A stretch of 64,000 nucleotides of DNA. It comes from Candidatus Rokuibacteriota bacterium. Its GTDB lineage: Bacteria > Methylomirabilota > Methylomirabilia > Rokubacteriales > CSP1-6. Shown here in pieces: positions 31,821-40,587 of the stretch. Location of the stretch: the NCBI GenBank assembly GCA_003220685.1, contig QHTE01000056.1:1-64000 (forward strand). The letters run 5' to 3'. Numbering within the stretch: position 1 is the stretch's first letter; the number at the start of each line of letters is the position of its first letter. The translations under genes and the position numbers were made by a program. The notes under the pieces are model-generated. The model was not told where the DNA came from. It saw only the letters and a list, made by a program, of their open reading frames with translations, and ran no database searches.

Positions 31821-32728
31821 GGCAGGGGACGGCGCGAGCGCGCGACCTCACGCGCCACCCTGGCGAACGCCTGGACCAGCGACAGCTCGCTGTCGCGTCG
31901 CCAGGCGATGACGGTCTCCAGCGCCGGACCGGCCGGCGTCAACCGGCGATAGGCGATGGCCGGCCGGCCGACCGTCTGCAGCGACGCCGGTACCAGCGAG
32001 ATGCCGAGGCCGGCCTCGACGATGGCCAGGATCGTCTGCGGGTGTTCCACCTCGTACTTGACCCTCAAGGTCAGCCCCGCGTCGTGGCAGGCGCGGGCGA
32101 CGAGAGCCTCGAAGGCCGGTGCTCGCCGACGCGAGAACAGCACGTACGGCTCGTCGACGAGCGCGCCCCAGGGAACCCGTCCGTAGCGCTTGAAGCGATG
32201 CCCGCGCGGAAACGCGACGACCAGGTTCTCCGACAAGAGCCGCTCGCTCGTCAGTGCCTTGCTCTGGACCGGCGGCCGAAGAATCCCCACGTGAATGCGC
32301 CCGCCCTCCAGCGCCGCGATCTGCTCCGTGGCCGTGAGATCGCGCAGCTCGACCTCGACGTCGGGATGATGCCGGGCGAACAGCGGGATGATGCTCGCCC
32401 CGTTGAGGAAGTCGGCCCAGAGGTCGCAGCCCACCAGTAGCTGGCCGATCTCGCCGCGACTCGCGCGGTGCGCGTTCCCGACGGCCTGCTCGGCTTGCGC
32501 GACGAGCGCTCGGGCGTCGCCGAGGAAGACGCGGCCCGCGTTCGTCAGCTCGACGTGCCGCTTCGTCCGATGAAAGAGCGCCGCCTGCAGCTCCTTCTCG
32601 AGGCGCCGAATCTGCTGGCTCAGGGGCGGCTGGGAGATGTGCAGCCGCGCCGCTGCCCGGCCGAAATGCAGCTCTTCGGCGACCGCCAGGAAGTAGCGCA
32701 GGTGACGCAGCTCCATGCGCGGACTCAT
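31817..32728 (-). CDS. LysR-family transcriptional regulator
   Basis: The 303-residue protein opens with the LysR winged helix (MELRHLRYFLAVAEELHFGRAAARLHISQPPLSQQIRRLEKEL). A linker helix and a periplasmic-binding-like effector domain follow (GQLLVGCDLWADFLN, VGILRPP, FPRGHRFKRYG, ILAIVEAGLGISLVPASL). This resembles the BenM/CatM branch that senses aromatic acids. It is convergent with, and overlaps by four bases, the VOC gene, so it may control the amidohydrolase-VOC unit or the divergent gene at 33031. Confidence 0.92.
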   Translation of the reverse strand: MSPRMELRHLRYFLAVAEELHFGRAAARLHISQPPLSQQIRRLEKELQAALFHRTKRHVELTNAGRVFLGDARALVAQAEQAVGNAHRASRGEIGQLLVGCDLWADFLNGASIIPLFARHHPDVEVELRDLTATEQIAALEGGRIHVGILRPPVQSKALTSERLLSENLVVAFPRGHRFKRYGRVPWGALVDEPYVLFSRRRAPAFEALVARACHDAGLTLRVKYEVEHPQTILAIVEAGLGISLVPASLQTVGRPAIAYRRLTPAGPALETVIAWRRDSELSLVQAFARVAREVARSRRPLP

Positions 32729-33030
32729 ATCACCAACGTCTCAGTATTGCCGGAAAAATGTATTGGACACGGGCTCCGGCCGGTTGGATCGTGGCCGCGA
32801 CACCGCAGCGTCGACGCTCGAGTCTGGCTCGAGTCTGGAAAGGGGAGGCCCATGCCCCTGTTCCGGGTCACGCGACAACAATTCCAGTCCCATCGACGCC
32901 GCGGCCGTCGTGTGCGTCCTGGAGGACGGGTCGTCGTGTTTCCAGCGGTCGTTCCCGTGCTCGATCGAATCGAGGTGTCGCGCACTATCCAGTGGGCTCT
33001 TGCAATCCGTGACGTCGAAGGAGGAGCTCT
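32729..33030. other. Gene-free intergenic region between LysR gene and secreted protein
   Basis: I see no protein-like frame or RNA here. As the space upstream of the LysR start and ahead of the divergent gene at 33031, it is the likely place for LysR operators; no clear T-N11-A palindrome stood out. Confidence 0.4.
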
Positions 33031-33525
33031 ATGCGGATCGCATCCGGGCTTGCTACGGCATTCGCGCTCCTGATCGGCTCGACGTTGAGCGGCTGGGCCC
33101 AGGGGCCCGGCACAACGGGCTCGACGCCAGCGGCGAGTGGCAGCACCGCGGGCACGCTACTCGGGGTGGGCATCCTCGTGGTGCTCGTGATCGCGATCGT
33201 CGTCGGAGCCAGATATGTCTCCGCGCGGCGGAAGCGGATCGAAGAGGCGATCATCTTACAGTCGCAGCTATCGGACGTCGTCGCCCGCGAGCCTCAGCTG
33301 CATGGCCTGGTCATCACGCCGCGCGCGCGTGTATCCGGCTGGCGCAAGTCGCAGGTGACGATCGAAGTGGCCGGCGAAGTCCCGACGCCGGAGCTTCGCG
33401 AGACGGTGATGCGGATCGTGGGGGCGGAAGCGTGGAGACTCCGGCCGGACGTCATCACCCTCGATCATCTCTTCATCGTTCCACCGGTGCGCCGGCCGTC
33501 GGACGCGATCGCTTCGCGCGGGTGA
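33031..33525 (+). CDS. Membrane-anchored protein with short BON-like C-terminal domain
   Basis: The 164-residue protein has a signal peptide (about 1-23, ending SGWA), a Gly/Ser/Thr linker and one membrane helix (LLGVGILVVLVIAIVVGARYV, about residues 43-63). A small cytoplasmic alpha/beta domain follows (LHGLVITPRARVSGWRKSQVTIEVAGEVPTPELRETVMRIVGAEA). The strand-turn-strand with PTPELRETVMRIV resembles a BON/OmpA-like lipid- or peptidoglycan-interacting module, but this is tentative. The ATG follows GGAGGAGC. I cannot assign a role. Confidence 0.6.
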   Translation: MRIASGLATAFALLIGSTLSGWAQGPGTTGSTPAASGSTAGTLLGVGILVVLVIAIVVGARYVSARRKRIEEAIILQSQLSDVVAREPQLHGLVITPRARVSGWRKSQVTIEVAGEVPTPELRETVMRIVGAEAWRLRPDVITLDHLFIVPPVRRPSDAIASRG

Positions 33526-33641
33526 GACGCCGCCCAGAAAGAACGGCTACTCGCCCAGCGCCGGTCGAACGCGGGCCGGCGCGGCTCGGCCACCGTGTGG
33601 CGGTCATCCAGGCGGGGTAAGGCTCTCCTGGTCCGGATCGG

Positions 33642-34301
33642 TCAGCGGCTTGACAGGGCCCGCGCCGCGCCGAGGATCGATTCCTCCGGCGGCAATTTGC
33701 CGACGCCGCCAATGCCTTCTTTGGCGCACTCGATGTTGGCCCAGCGCACGATGCCATCGCGATCGATCAGGAATTGTCCCTTGAGCTGGGGCCACTGGCG
33801 TTCCATGTCGGCCTGATCGGCTTTCGTCTCGGCATAGCCGTCCAGGCGCCCCACCGCCGTCGCGGCATCGACGATCGGTAGCGGCTCGGAAAGCACACCG
33901 TCGGGATTAATCTTCGTCGAGGCTAGAGCCTCCATGAACTCTGAATTCACCGCCGGCCGCGGTATGCCGTAGGCGCGATGCGTGAAGAGCTCGGGGTCGG
34001 ACGCAAGCCGTACGCGGGTCGGACGGAACTTGAAATATAGCCGCGCGTTCTCGGGGGCCGTGGCGACCACCGCGAGACTTTCGACGCCGAGCGCCTTCAG
34101 CTTGCTCTCGATCGTCCCGAGCTGCGCGATCTGCCGGCGGCAGAACGGACACCACAACCCGACCAGCAGCGCCAGGAATACGGGGCTGCGGCCCCGGTAG
34201 TCGGCCAGCGACACGTCCTCGTTGCGGTCGACTGCCGGCAGAGTGAAGTCGGGCGCCGGCTCTCCAGGCGCGATCGGCTGCCGTGCTTCGGCCATCGTCA
34301 T
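33642..34301 (-). CDS. Thioredoxin-fold redoxin (AhpC/TSA type)
   Basis: The 219-residue protein has the redoxin start APDFTLPAVDRNEDVSLADYRGR and a catalytic C51-P-F-C54 pair in VGLWCPFCRRQI, followed by a LGVESLAVVATAPENARLYF strand-helix. A C-terminal FLIDRDGIVRW strand is the typical redoxin end. The CxxC pair, not a single peroxidatic Cys in PxxxTxxC, suggests disulphide exchange or atypical peroxiredoxin chemistry. No signal peptide is present, so it should be cytoplasmic. Confidence 0.85.
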   Translation of the reverse strand: MTMAEARQPIAPGEPAPDFTLPAVDRNEDVSLADYRGRSPVFLALLVGLWCPFCRRQIAQLGTIESKLKALGVESLAVVATAPENARLYFKFRPTRVRLASDPELFTHRAYGIPRPAVNSEFMEALASTKINPDGVLSEPLPIVDAATAVGRLDGYAETKADQADMERQWPQLKGQFLIDRDGIVRWANIECAKEGIGGVGKLPPEESILGAARALSSR

Positions 34302-34344
34302 ATCGAGCTCCTTCGTGTGGGGACGGATGACACCGCGACGGGTC

Positions 34345-37300
34345 TCAGCATAGGAACGGAAGCACCATCAGCGTGTCGGGCTCGAGCCCGGCCCGCTCGC
34401 AAACCTCCTGAGCCTTCGCCAGGTACGACTCGGCGAGCGCCCGGTTGCCGGCATCCAGGTGCAGGGTGGCCAGGCCGTCGTAGCAGGGAAACAGCAGCTG
34501 CGGCTCGCCGGCCTGCTCGGCCAGACCGAGTGCTTCCTGGTACGACGCGAACGCGGCGGCGTGCTCGCCGTGACACTGGTGAATCTGGCCGAGCACGATC
34601 AGCGGGACGGCCAGGTGATCGATCAGCCCGAGCCGCCGATCGAGGTCGATCGCGGCGCGCGCCGCTTCGACCCCTTCGGCCTCACACCGATCCGTCAAGG
34701 CACAGTAGGCCACCGCGAGATTCGCATAGAGCCGCGACTGAAAGCCGAGGTCACCTACCTTCTTTGCGGTCGCGAGGCCTCTGAGGCACGTCTCGATGCT
34801 TCGCTGCGGATCGAGCGAGCTATAAAGCACTCCAAGATTCGTATACCCGCGGCAAGCGTCCTGCAACAGATCGCACGCCTCCGCCAGCCCGATGCTCTGC
34901 TCGATCTGCGCGACTGCTTCGGTCAGGCGCCCCGTTCTCGCCAGCGCGACGCCCAGGGTGTTATAGGCCTGAGCGCGCACGGCGGTGACCTCGCGGGCCC
35001 GGGCGGAATTGACGGTCGCTTCGTGCTCGCGCGCGACCTCCGCCAGCGCGCGCTCGGCCCATTCGATGGCGCCGGCGTTGTCGCCCGCGCGAAACGCGAG
35101 GCGGCCCATCTCCTGGAAAAGGTGCGCACGCTCGAGCGGATCGCCGTCATCGCCCAAGCGTTCGAGACCCGCCGCAAAGCAGGCGCCGGCGCGCTCGCGG
35201 TCGCCGGCTTCCCAGTGCAGACCGCCGATCTTCCGGTGCAGGCGCGCGCCGGTCGCGTGATCGCCGCAGGCCTCGATCTCCTTCAGTACCGATTCGTAGT
35301 GCGCGAGTGCCTCGGCCCGCCGCCCGATGAGGCCCAGCAGATCGGCGAGGCGCTCGCGCGCGGCGCGTGTCTCGCCCTCGCCGAGCTCGCACTGGGCGAG
35401 CGTGCGCAGCGCGCGCTCGTAGTGACGGATCGCGTCGTCGTTGGCGTAAACCGCACGCGCCCAGTCGCCGGCCGCCAGCAGATAGCGGGCTCCGCGTGGC
35501 TTATCGGCGCTGAGGCTCCAGTGGTGGCCGAGCGCTTCGAGGTCGCTGAGCCGCTCGGGGTGAGGGCCGGCGGCACGCTCGAGCGCGCGGCCAGCCTTCT
35601 CGTGCAGCTCGGTGCGGCGCGCCAGCAGGAGATTCTGATAGACCACCTCGTGCACGAGGGCATGAGTGAAGCGGTATCGCGCTCCATCGCGTCCGGGTCC
35701 GGCCGACTGGATCAGATCGGCCTCGACCAGGGGACCGAGCGCGAGCGAGGCAGCGGATGGATCATTCACGACGTCCCGGAGCAGCGTCTCCTCGAACTCC
35801 GCGCCCAGTACCGCCGCCTCTTGTAGAACGCGGCGCGCGTCGCCCGGAAGTCGATCGACCCGCGAGAGCAGCAGGCCGTGCAATGTCGGCGGGACGCCGG
35901 CCGCCTCACAGGCGCCCGTGCTCGCCCAGCGGTCGCCCCTACGGACGACCACGCCCTTGCCCACGAGGCTGCGTACGATCTCCTCGACGAACAGCGGATT
36001 GCCGCTGGCCCGCGCGGCGACGAAGTCCTGGAGCTGACCGAGCTCGTCGGGCGTCACGGCGAAAAGACCGCCCACGAGCGCCCGCGTCTCGTCGCGGGAC
36101 AGGGGATGGACGCGGATGACCGTTTGCGCGGCTCGGGTGACCTGGGGCGGTCGTGTCTCCGGGCGGTGCGAGAGGAGTACCATCAAGGGGCGCTCCGCGA
36201 GGTGATCGACGACGTTCCGCAGCAGATCGATGGAGGCGCTATCCGCCCAGTGGACATCGTCGACCACGAGCATGAGGGGCTCGTGCTGCACCCGCCGCTC
36301 GATCAGGGTGCGCGCCGCCAGCACGATCTGGCGCTGCAACTGCTCGGGCTCGACGTCTCGGGGCTTGGCGTCCTCCACGCCGAGCACGTAGCTCAGCACC
36401 GGGGCGATGGCTTCGGCCTCTTCGGCTCTTGCCCCGAGCGCGCGAAGGCCTTCGGCCAGCTTCTGCCGGGCGACCCGGAGCGTATCGGCCGGATCGACCC
36501 TGTAGGCCTCGCGGAAGAGCGCGCCGAAGATGCCATAGGTCGGCTCGCCCAGCGACGAGCACGTTGCCCGCCTGACAACCGTGCCCGCGAGACGGCCCTC
36601 CGCGTCGTGTCGCGAGAAGAACTCGTCGAGGAGCCGCGACTTGCCCGTTCCGGCCTCGCCCACGAGGCTGACCAGCTGGGCCCGGCCGCGCTGCATCCGG
36701 TCAAAGGCGCTTCGGAGCTGGTCCAGCTCGTCGGCACGCCCGACGAGCGGTGCCGCGAGCCCCAGCGCCGCGAGCCCACGGCCGGACCCGGGCTCGAGCA
36801 GCGTGCCGAGGAGCCGATGGACGACGAGTGACTCGGACTTGCCGCGAAGGGTCAGCTCGGCGGCGGGCTCGAACGAAAAACGATGACGCGTCAGCGCGTA
36901 AGTGGCCTCCGACACCAGAACGGTGCCGGGCGCCGCGGCTGCCAGGAGCCGCGCGGTTGTGTTCACGGTGTCGCCGGTCACCGCGTAAGTGGCACCGGCG
37001 GCGGCCCCGAGGCTGCCGGCGACGACCGGACCGCTGTGGACGCCGATGTGAAGCATGACCCGCTGGCCCAGACGCGGTGCCCATTGCTGGCTGAGCGCCG
37101 CGGCGCGCTCGAGCATGTCGAGCGCCGCCTCGAGCGCGCGCTGCGGGTCGTCCTCGTGAGCGGCCGGCGCGCCGAAGACCGCCATCACCGCGTCGCCGAC
37201 GAATTTCTCGACGAAGCCGCCATAGCGCGCGATCGCCTGCGCCAGGGCCTCGAACAGCGCGTTCTGGAACGCGCGGACCTCTTCGGGATCGAGCCGCTCC

Positions 37301-37563
37301 GCCAGCGAGGTGAATCCGGTGAGGTCGGCGAAGAGCACGGTGACCTGCCTCCGGTCGGCTTCCCGCGTGTCGGTTTGCGCGGCCGTTCGTGGGCTCGTGG
37401 TGCCGGCGGCTGAGCTCCGCGCCGCCCCGCACCGCGGGCAGAACGCGAAATCGGGCTCGCACAAGGCGCCGCACACCGCGCACGGCGCCGGCAGGCGACG
37501 GCCGCAGCGCGGGCAGAAGGCGAAGTCCGGAGATGTGTCGAAGCCGCAGCCGCCGCAGGTCAT
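34345..37563 (-). CDS. Zinc-ribbon / adenylate cyclase / AAA ATPase / TPR regulator
   Basis: From the ATG at 37563 the product is 1072 residues. Order: two double-Cys zinc ribbons (CGGCGF..CPRCG and CAVCGALC..CPRCG, residues 3-45); a class III nucleotide cyclase domain (about 72-250) with metal Asp80 (VLFADLTGFTS) and Asp124 (KFVGDAVMAVFG); an NB-ARC/ORC-like ATPase with Walker A GEAGTGKS (302-309) and Walker B LMLVVDDVHWAD; then about 400 residues of TPR helices. Such proteins are thought to couple cAMP production to a sensory ATPase. The frame continues upstream to 38526 but that part is antisense to a binding protein. Confidence 0.92.
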   Translation of the reverse strand: MTCGGCGFDTSPDFAFCPRCGRRLPAPCAVCGALCEPDFAFCPRCGAARSSAAGTTSPRTAAQTDTREADRRQVTVLFADLTGFTSLAERLDPEEVRAFQNALFEALAQAIARYGGFVEKFVGDAVMAVFGAPAAHEDDPQRALEAALDMLERAAALSQQWAPRLGQRVMLHIGVHSGPVVAGSLGAAAGATYAVTGDTVNTTARLLAAAAPGTVLVSEATYALTRHRFSFEPAAELTLRGKSESLVVHRLLGTLLEPGSGRGLAALGLAAPLVGRADELDQLRSAFDRMQRGRAQLVSLVGEAGTGKSRLLDEFFSRHDAEGRLAGTVVRRATCSSLGEPTYGIFGALFREAYRVDPADTLRVARQKLAEGLRALGARAEEAEAIAPVLSYVLGVEDAKPRDVEPEQLQRQIVLAARTLIERRVQHEPLMLVVDDVHWADSASIDLLRNVVDHLAERPLMVLLSHRPETRPPQVTRAAQTVIRVHPLSRDETRALVGGLFAVTPDELGQLQDFVAARASGNPLFVEEIVRSLVGKGVVVRRGDRWASTGACEAAGVPPTLHGLLLSRVDRLPGDARRVLQEAAVLGAEFEETLLRDVVNDPSAASLALGPLVEADLIQSAGPGRDGARYRFTHALVHEVVYQNLLLARRTELHEKAGRALERAAGPHPERLSDLEALGHHWSLSADKPRGARYLLAAGDWARAVYANDDAIRHYERALRTLAQCELGEGETRAARERLADLLGLIGRRAEALAHYESVLKEIEACGDHATGARLHRKIGGLHWEAGDRERAGACFAAGLERLGDDGDPLERAHLFQEMGRLAFRAGDNAGAIEWAERALAEVAREHEATVNSARAREVTAVRAQAYNTLGVALARTGRLTEAVAQIEQSIGLAEACDLLQDACRGYTNLGVLYSSLDPQRSIETCLRGLATAKKVGDLGFQSRLYANLAVAYCALTDRCEAEGVEAARAAIDLDRRLGLIDHLAVPLIVLGQIHQCHGEHAAAFASYQEALGLAEQAGEPQLLFPCYDGLATLHLDAGNRALAESYLAKAQEVCERAGLEPDTLMVLPFLC

Positions 37564-37668
37564 GGTGTTGAACAGTCTAACCGGTTCGGCTCCACTCCGT
37601 CTCGGGACGGAACGCCTCAAGACGCCGTGCCAGGATGCTACAACTACGTCAGTACGGGAGGCCGTGCG

Positions 37669-39225
37669 ATGGACCGACATAAGCGCCAGATCGCGGCCGG
37701 CGCGCTCGCGCTGATCCTGGCCGCGTCGACGTACTTGCTCGCGGCGCCCGAGACACGCGCGGAGGCTCCGGCGGGTCAGATCACCTGGGCGCTTCACTTC
37801 ACCCTGGCGCCGACACTGTTCGAGCCCGCCGAAACGCCGGGGCTCATCACGCCCTTCCTGGTGCTGTATGCGCTCCACGACGCGATGCTGAAGCCGATGC
37901 CGGGCAAGAGCGTGGCGCCGAGCCTGGCCGAGTCGTGGACGATGTCGCCGGACGGCCTCGTCTACGAGTTCGTCCTGCGCAAGGGCCCGCGATTCCACAG
38001 CGGTGAGCCCGTGACGGCCGAGGACGTCAAGTTCTCGTTCGAGCGCTACCGCGGCATCTCCGCGAAGCTGCTGAAGGACAAGGTGGCCGCGGTCGAGACG
38101 CCGGATCCGGCTCGCGTTCGCTTCCGGCTCAAGCAGCCGTGGCCCGACTTCATGACGTTCTACGGCACGCCCGCCACGGGCGCCGGCTGGATCGTCCCCA
38201 AGAAATACGTCGAGAAGGTGGGCGAGGAGGGCTTCAAGAAGCATCCGATCGGCGCCGGGCCGTATCGCTTCGTCTCGTTCAATCCCGGCGTCGAGCTCGT
38301 GCTCGAGGCCTTCGACGGCTACTGGCGCAAGGCGCCCAGCGTGAGGCAGCTCTCGTTCAAGGTGGCCACGGACATTTCCACGCGGCTGGCTATGCTCAAG
38401 CGCGGCGAGGCCGACATCGCCTACGCGATCACCGGCCCGCTCGGCGAGGAAGTCCGGCGCACCCCGGGGCTCACGCTGAAGTCGACTCCGTTCTCGAGCA
38501 CCCACTGGCTCGTCTTCGCCGATCAATGGGACGCGAGCTCACCCTGGCACGACCGCCGCGTGCGCCTCGCCGCGACCTACGCGGTCGACCGCCAGGCGAT
38601 CAACCAGGCGGAGACCCTCGGGTTCTCGAAGATCACCGGGAGCTTCATCCCGGCCAGCTTCGAGTTCTACTGGCAGCCGCCGATCTATCAGTACGACCCC
38701 GCGAAGGCCCGGCAGCTCCTCACGGAGGCCGGGTACCCCAAAGGCTTCGACGCCGGAGATTTCTGGTGCGACGCGGGGGCCACCAGTTTCTGCGAGCCGG
38801 TGCAGAACTATCTCCAGGCGGCCGGCATCCGGACGAAGCTCCGCCCGCTGGAGCGCGCGGCGTTCATGAAGGCCTATCAGGAGAAGAAGCTGAAGAACAT
38901 CATCTACGGCCTGAGCGGCGTCTCCGGCAACGCGGCCACGCGGATCGAGGCGTTCACCGCCTCGAGCGGCTCGTACGCCTACGGCGGCTATCCCGACATC
39001 GACGGGCTCTTCCGTGAGCAGGCGACCGAGCTCGACGCGAAGAAGCGCGAGGTGATTCTGCATCGCATCCAGCAGCTGATCCACGACAAGGTCATGTACC
39101 TGCCGATCTGGCAGCTCTCACTTCTCCAGGCCCACGGTCCGCGGATCGCCGAGTCCGGGCTCGGCCTCATCGCGGACTATCCGTGGTCGGCGCCGTACGA
39201 GGAGCTCAAGCTCAAGGCGAAGTGA
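37669..39225 (+). CDS. ABC transporter substrate-binding protein, family 5 (orphan)
   Basis: ATG 37669, with GGGAG eight bases upstream, opens a 518-residue precursor with a signal peptide (AAGALALILAASTYLLA). The mature part is a peptide-type solute-binding protein: SLAESWTMSPDGLVYEFVLRKG, FHSGEPVTAEDVKFSFERY, VRFRLKQPWPDF, AARQLLTEAGYPKGFDAG. It is divergent from the cyclase gene and has no permease or ATPase beside it. It is clearly a paralogue of the protein at 51844-53388; the two share long identical stretches and the same SAPYEEL C-terminus. Confidence 0.93.
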   Translation: MDRHKRQIAAGALALILAASTYLLAAPETRAEAPAGQITWALHFTLAPTLFEPAETPGLITPFLVLYALHDAMLKPMPGKSVAPSLAESWTMSPDGLVYEFVLRKGPRFHSGEPVTAEDVKFSFERYRGISAKLLKDKVAAVETPDPARVRFRLKQPWPDFMTFYGTPATGAGWIVPKKYVEKVGEEGFKKHPIGAGPYRFVSFNPGVELVLEAFDGYWRKAPSVRQLSFKVATDISTRLAMLKRGEADIAYAITGPLGEEVRRTPGLTLKSTPFSSTHWLVFADQWDASSPWHDRRVRLAATYAVDRQAINQAETLGFSKITGSFIPASFEFYWQPPIYQYDPAKARQLLTEAGYPKGFDAGDFWCDAGATSFCEPVQNYLQAAGIRTKLRPLERAAFMKAYQEKKLKNIIYGLSGVSGNAATRIEAFTASSGSYAYGGYPDIDGLFREQATELDAKKREVILHRIQQLIHDKVMYLPIWQLSLLQAHGPRIAESGLGLIADYPWSAPYEELKLKAK

Positions 39226-39231
39226 CGCATT

Positions 39232-40587
39232 CTAGTCCGCGAAGAGCTTCTGCCACCACGGGCGGTTGTCGGGCTTGACCTCGCCGAGGGGACCGATCTT
39301 CCGGCGCACGTCTTCGATGGGCCAGCCGGTGAGCGAAGAGAGGTTCGCGGCCTCTCGCTCGGCGCGGACGCGAAGCGCTTGACGATAGCGCTCGGCGGCC
39401 TCGCACTTCACTTCTCCCTTCCACGGGTGGTGCAGGATGTAGCGTCCCTGGAAGTTGGCGCGATCGACGGTTTCCTGGAAGACGAGATCCTCGGGAAAGC
39501 TCGTCGCGTCGTAGCGGACGTGGAGACGAGTCATGAAGACGTCGACCGGCCCGCCCGGGCGAATGCGCCGCGGGTCAGGAGCACCGCCGGCGCCATTCTC
39601 GGCGAGCCAGAAGACGCCGAGCTTGCGGAGCTCCTCCGGGGAGAGCGGATCGGCGGCGCACGGATCGCACCAGCTCATGTCCCAGGCGTATTCGAGGAAG
39701 ACCGCGCGCATGGATTCGCGCTTCACCTGCTCGGCGAACATGGCTCGATAGAACTGGGGGAACTCGTCCTTGACGTAAAGGGGCAGCTCCGAGCCGGTTG
39801 GCAGCCGCACCGTGCGATAGTTCGTCGTCTCCACCCGGCCCTTGCGCGTCAGCGCGAAGACGAACAGCTCTTGAGGTCCGTCGGCGTTCAGCGTGCCCAG
39901 CCTGATGGGCAACATGAACTTCGGTGACTCGAAGGCCATCTGGAGCGGGCGCAAGTACGTGAAGCCGAGCCGGGCCTGCTCCTTGAGATTCACGCGGGCC
40001 ACGAAGAACTTCATCCCTTGCTTCAGGTAGCTGCCGAGCACGGCCGAAGCCCCGGTGGGCAGGCGATAACCGCCGTCGCGCAGCCAGGCCTCGAGGCCGG
40101 CGCTTTCCTTGGCCGACAGGATCAGGATGTCGTACTCGCCGACCGTGTATTGGGCCTCGATGGTCACGCCGAGGCTCTTGGCGCGCTCGGCCATCCTGTC
40201 CTGCGCCGCCAGCTCCCGTAGAGTGGCCCCCCGAGAATAGTATTGGATGTGGGGCCGGCACGGGTCGTCGTCGAAATACTCCACGAGCCGGGGGGCCGAG
40301 TACGCGTCGAGATGCTCGATCACGGCGCGATCGCCGACCCGGATCTGCCCTTTCTCTAGAATTGTCGGCACGGGCACCACGATGGCGAACTCCTTGGGAT
40401 CGCCCTTGAAGTCGTTGGCCATCGTGATGACGGTCTTGTTCTCGTGGCGGACCAGGACCACCTGCGAAGCCTGGTTAAACAGCTTCGTGTCGGCCCTGGC
40501 CACGTAGAATCCGCAGAACGCCAGGGCCGTGGCCGCCGCGAGCGCGACGGTGAGGACTGTAGTCACGACAATCGCCGCGAGCTTCAT
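39232..40587 (-). CDS. DUF2330 secreted protein
   Basis: The start is the ATG complement of 40585-40587, which overlaps the upstream gene's stop; the longer frame to 41040 is antisense to that gene. The 451-residue product has a signal peptide ending near ALAFCGFYVARA. It then matches DUF2330: a conserved Cys in CGFYV, ADTKLFNQASQVVLVRHENKTVITMANDF, FAIVVPVPTIL, and a membrane-distal SWCDPCAADPLS motif. The function of DUF2330 is unknown. Here it is coupled to an NqrB/RnfD-like membrane protein, hinting at a redox or metal role. Confidence 0.85.
   Translation of the reverse strand: MKLAAIVVTTVLTVALAAATALAFCGFYVARADTKLFNQASQVVLVRHENKTVITMANDFKGDPKEFAIVVPVPTILEKGQIRVGDRAVIEHLDAYSAPRLVEYFDDDPCRPHIQYYSRGATLRELAAQDRMAERAKSLGVTIEAQYTVGEYDILILSAKESAGLEAWLRDGGYRLPTGASAVLGSYLKQGMKFFVARVNLKEQARLGFTYLRPLQMAFESPKFMLPIRLGTLNADGPQELFVFALTRKGRVETTNYRTVRLPTGSELPLYVKDEFPQFYRAMFAEQVKRESMRAVFLEYAWDMSWCDPCAADPLSPEELRKLGVFWLAENGAGGAPDPRRIRPGGPVDVFMTRLHVRYDATSFPEDLVFQETVDRANFQGRYILHHPWKGEVKCEAAERYRQALRVRAEREAANLSSLTGWPIEDVRRKIGPLGEVKPDNRPWWQKLFAD

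Noticed and set aside
34459..35826. Plus-strand open frame of 455 codons
   Set aside because: It lies antisense to the TPR part of the cyclase/ATPase protein, whose domains are clear; the plus-strand text has no recognisable motif and is a by-product of G+C-rich codon use.
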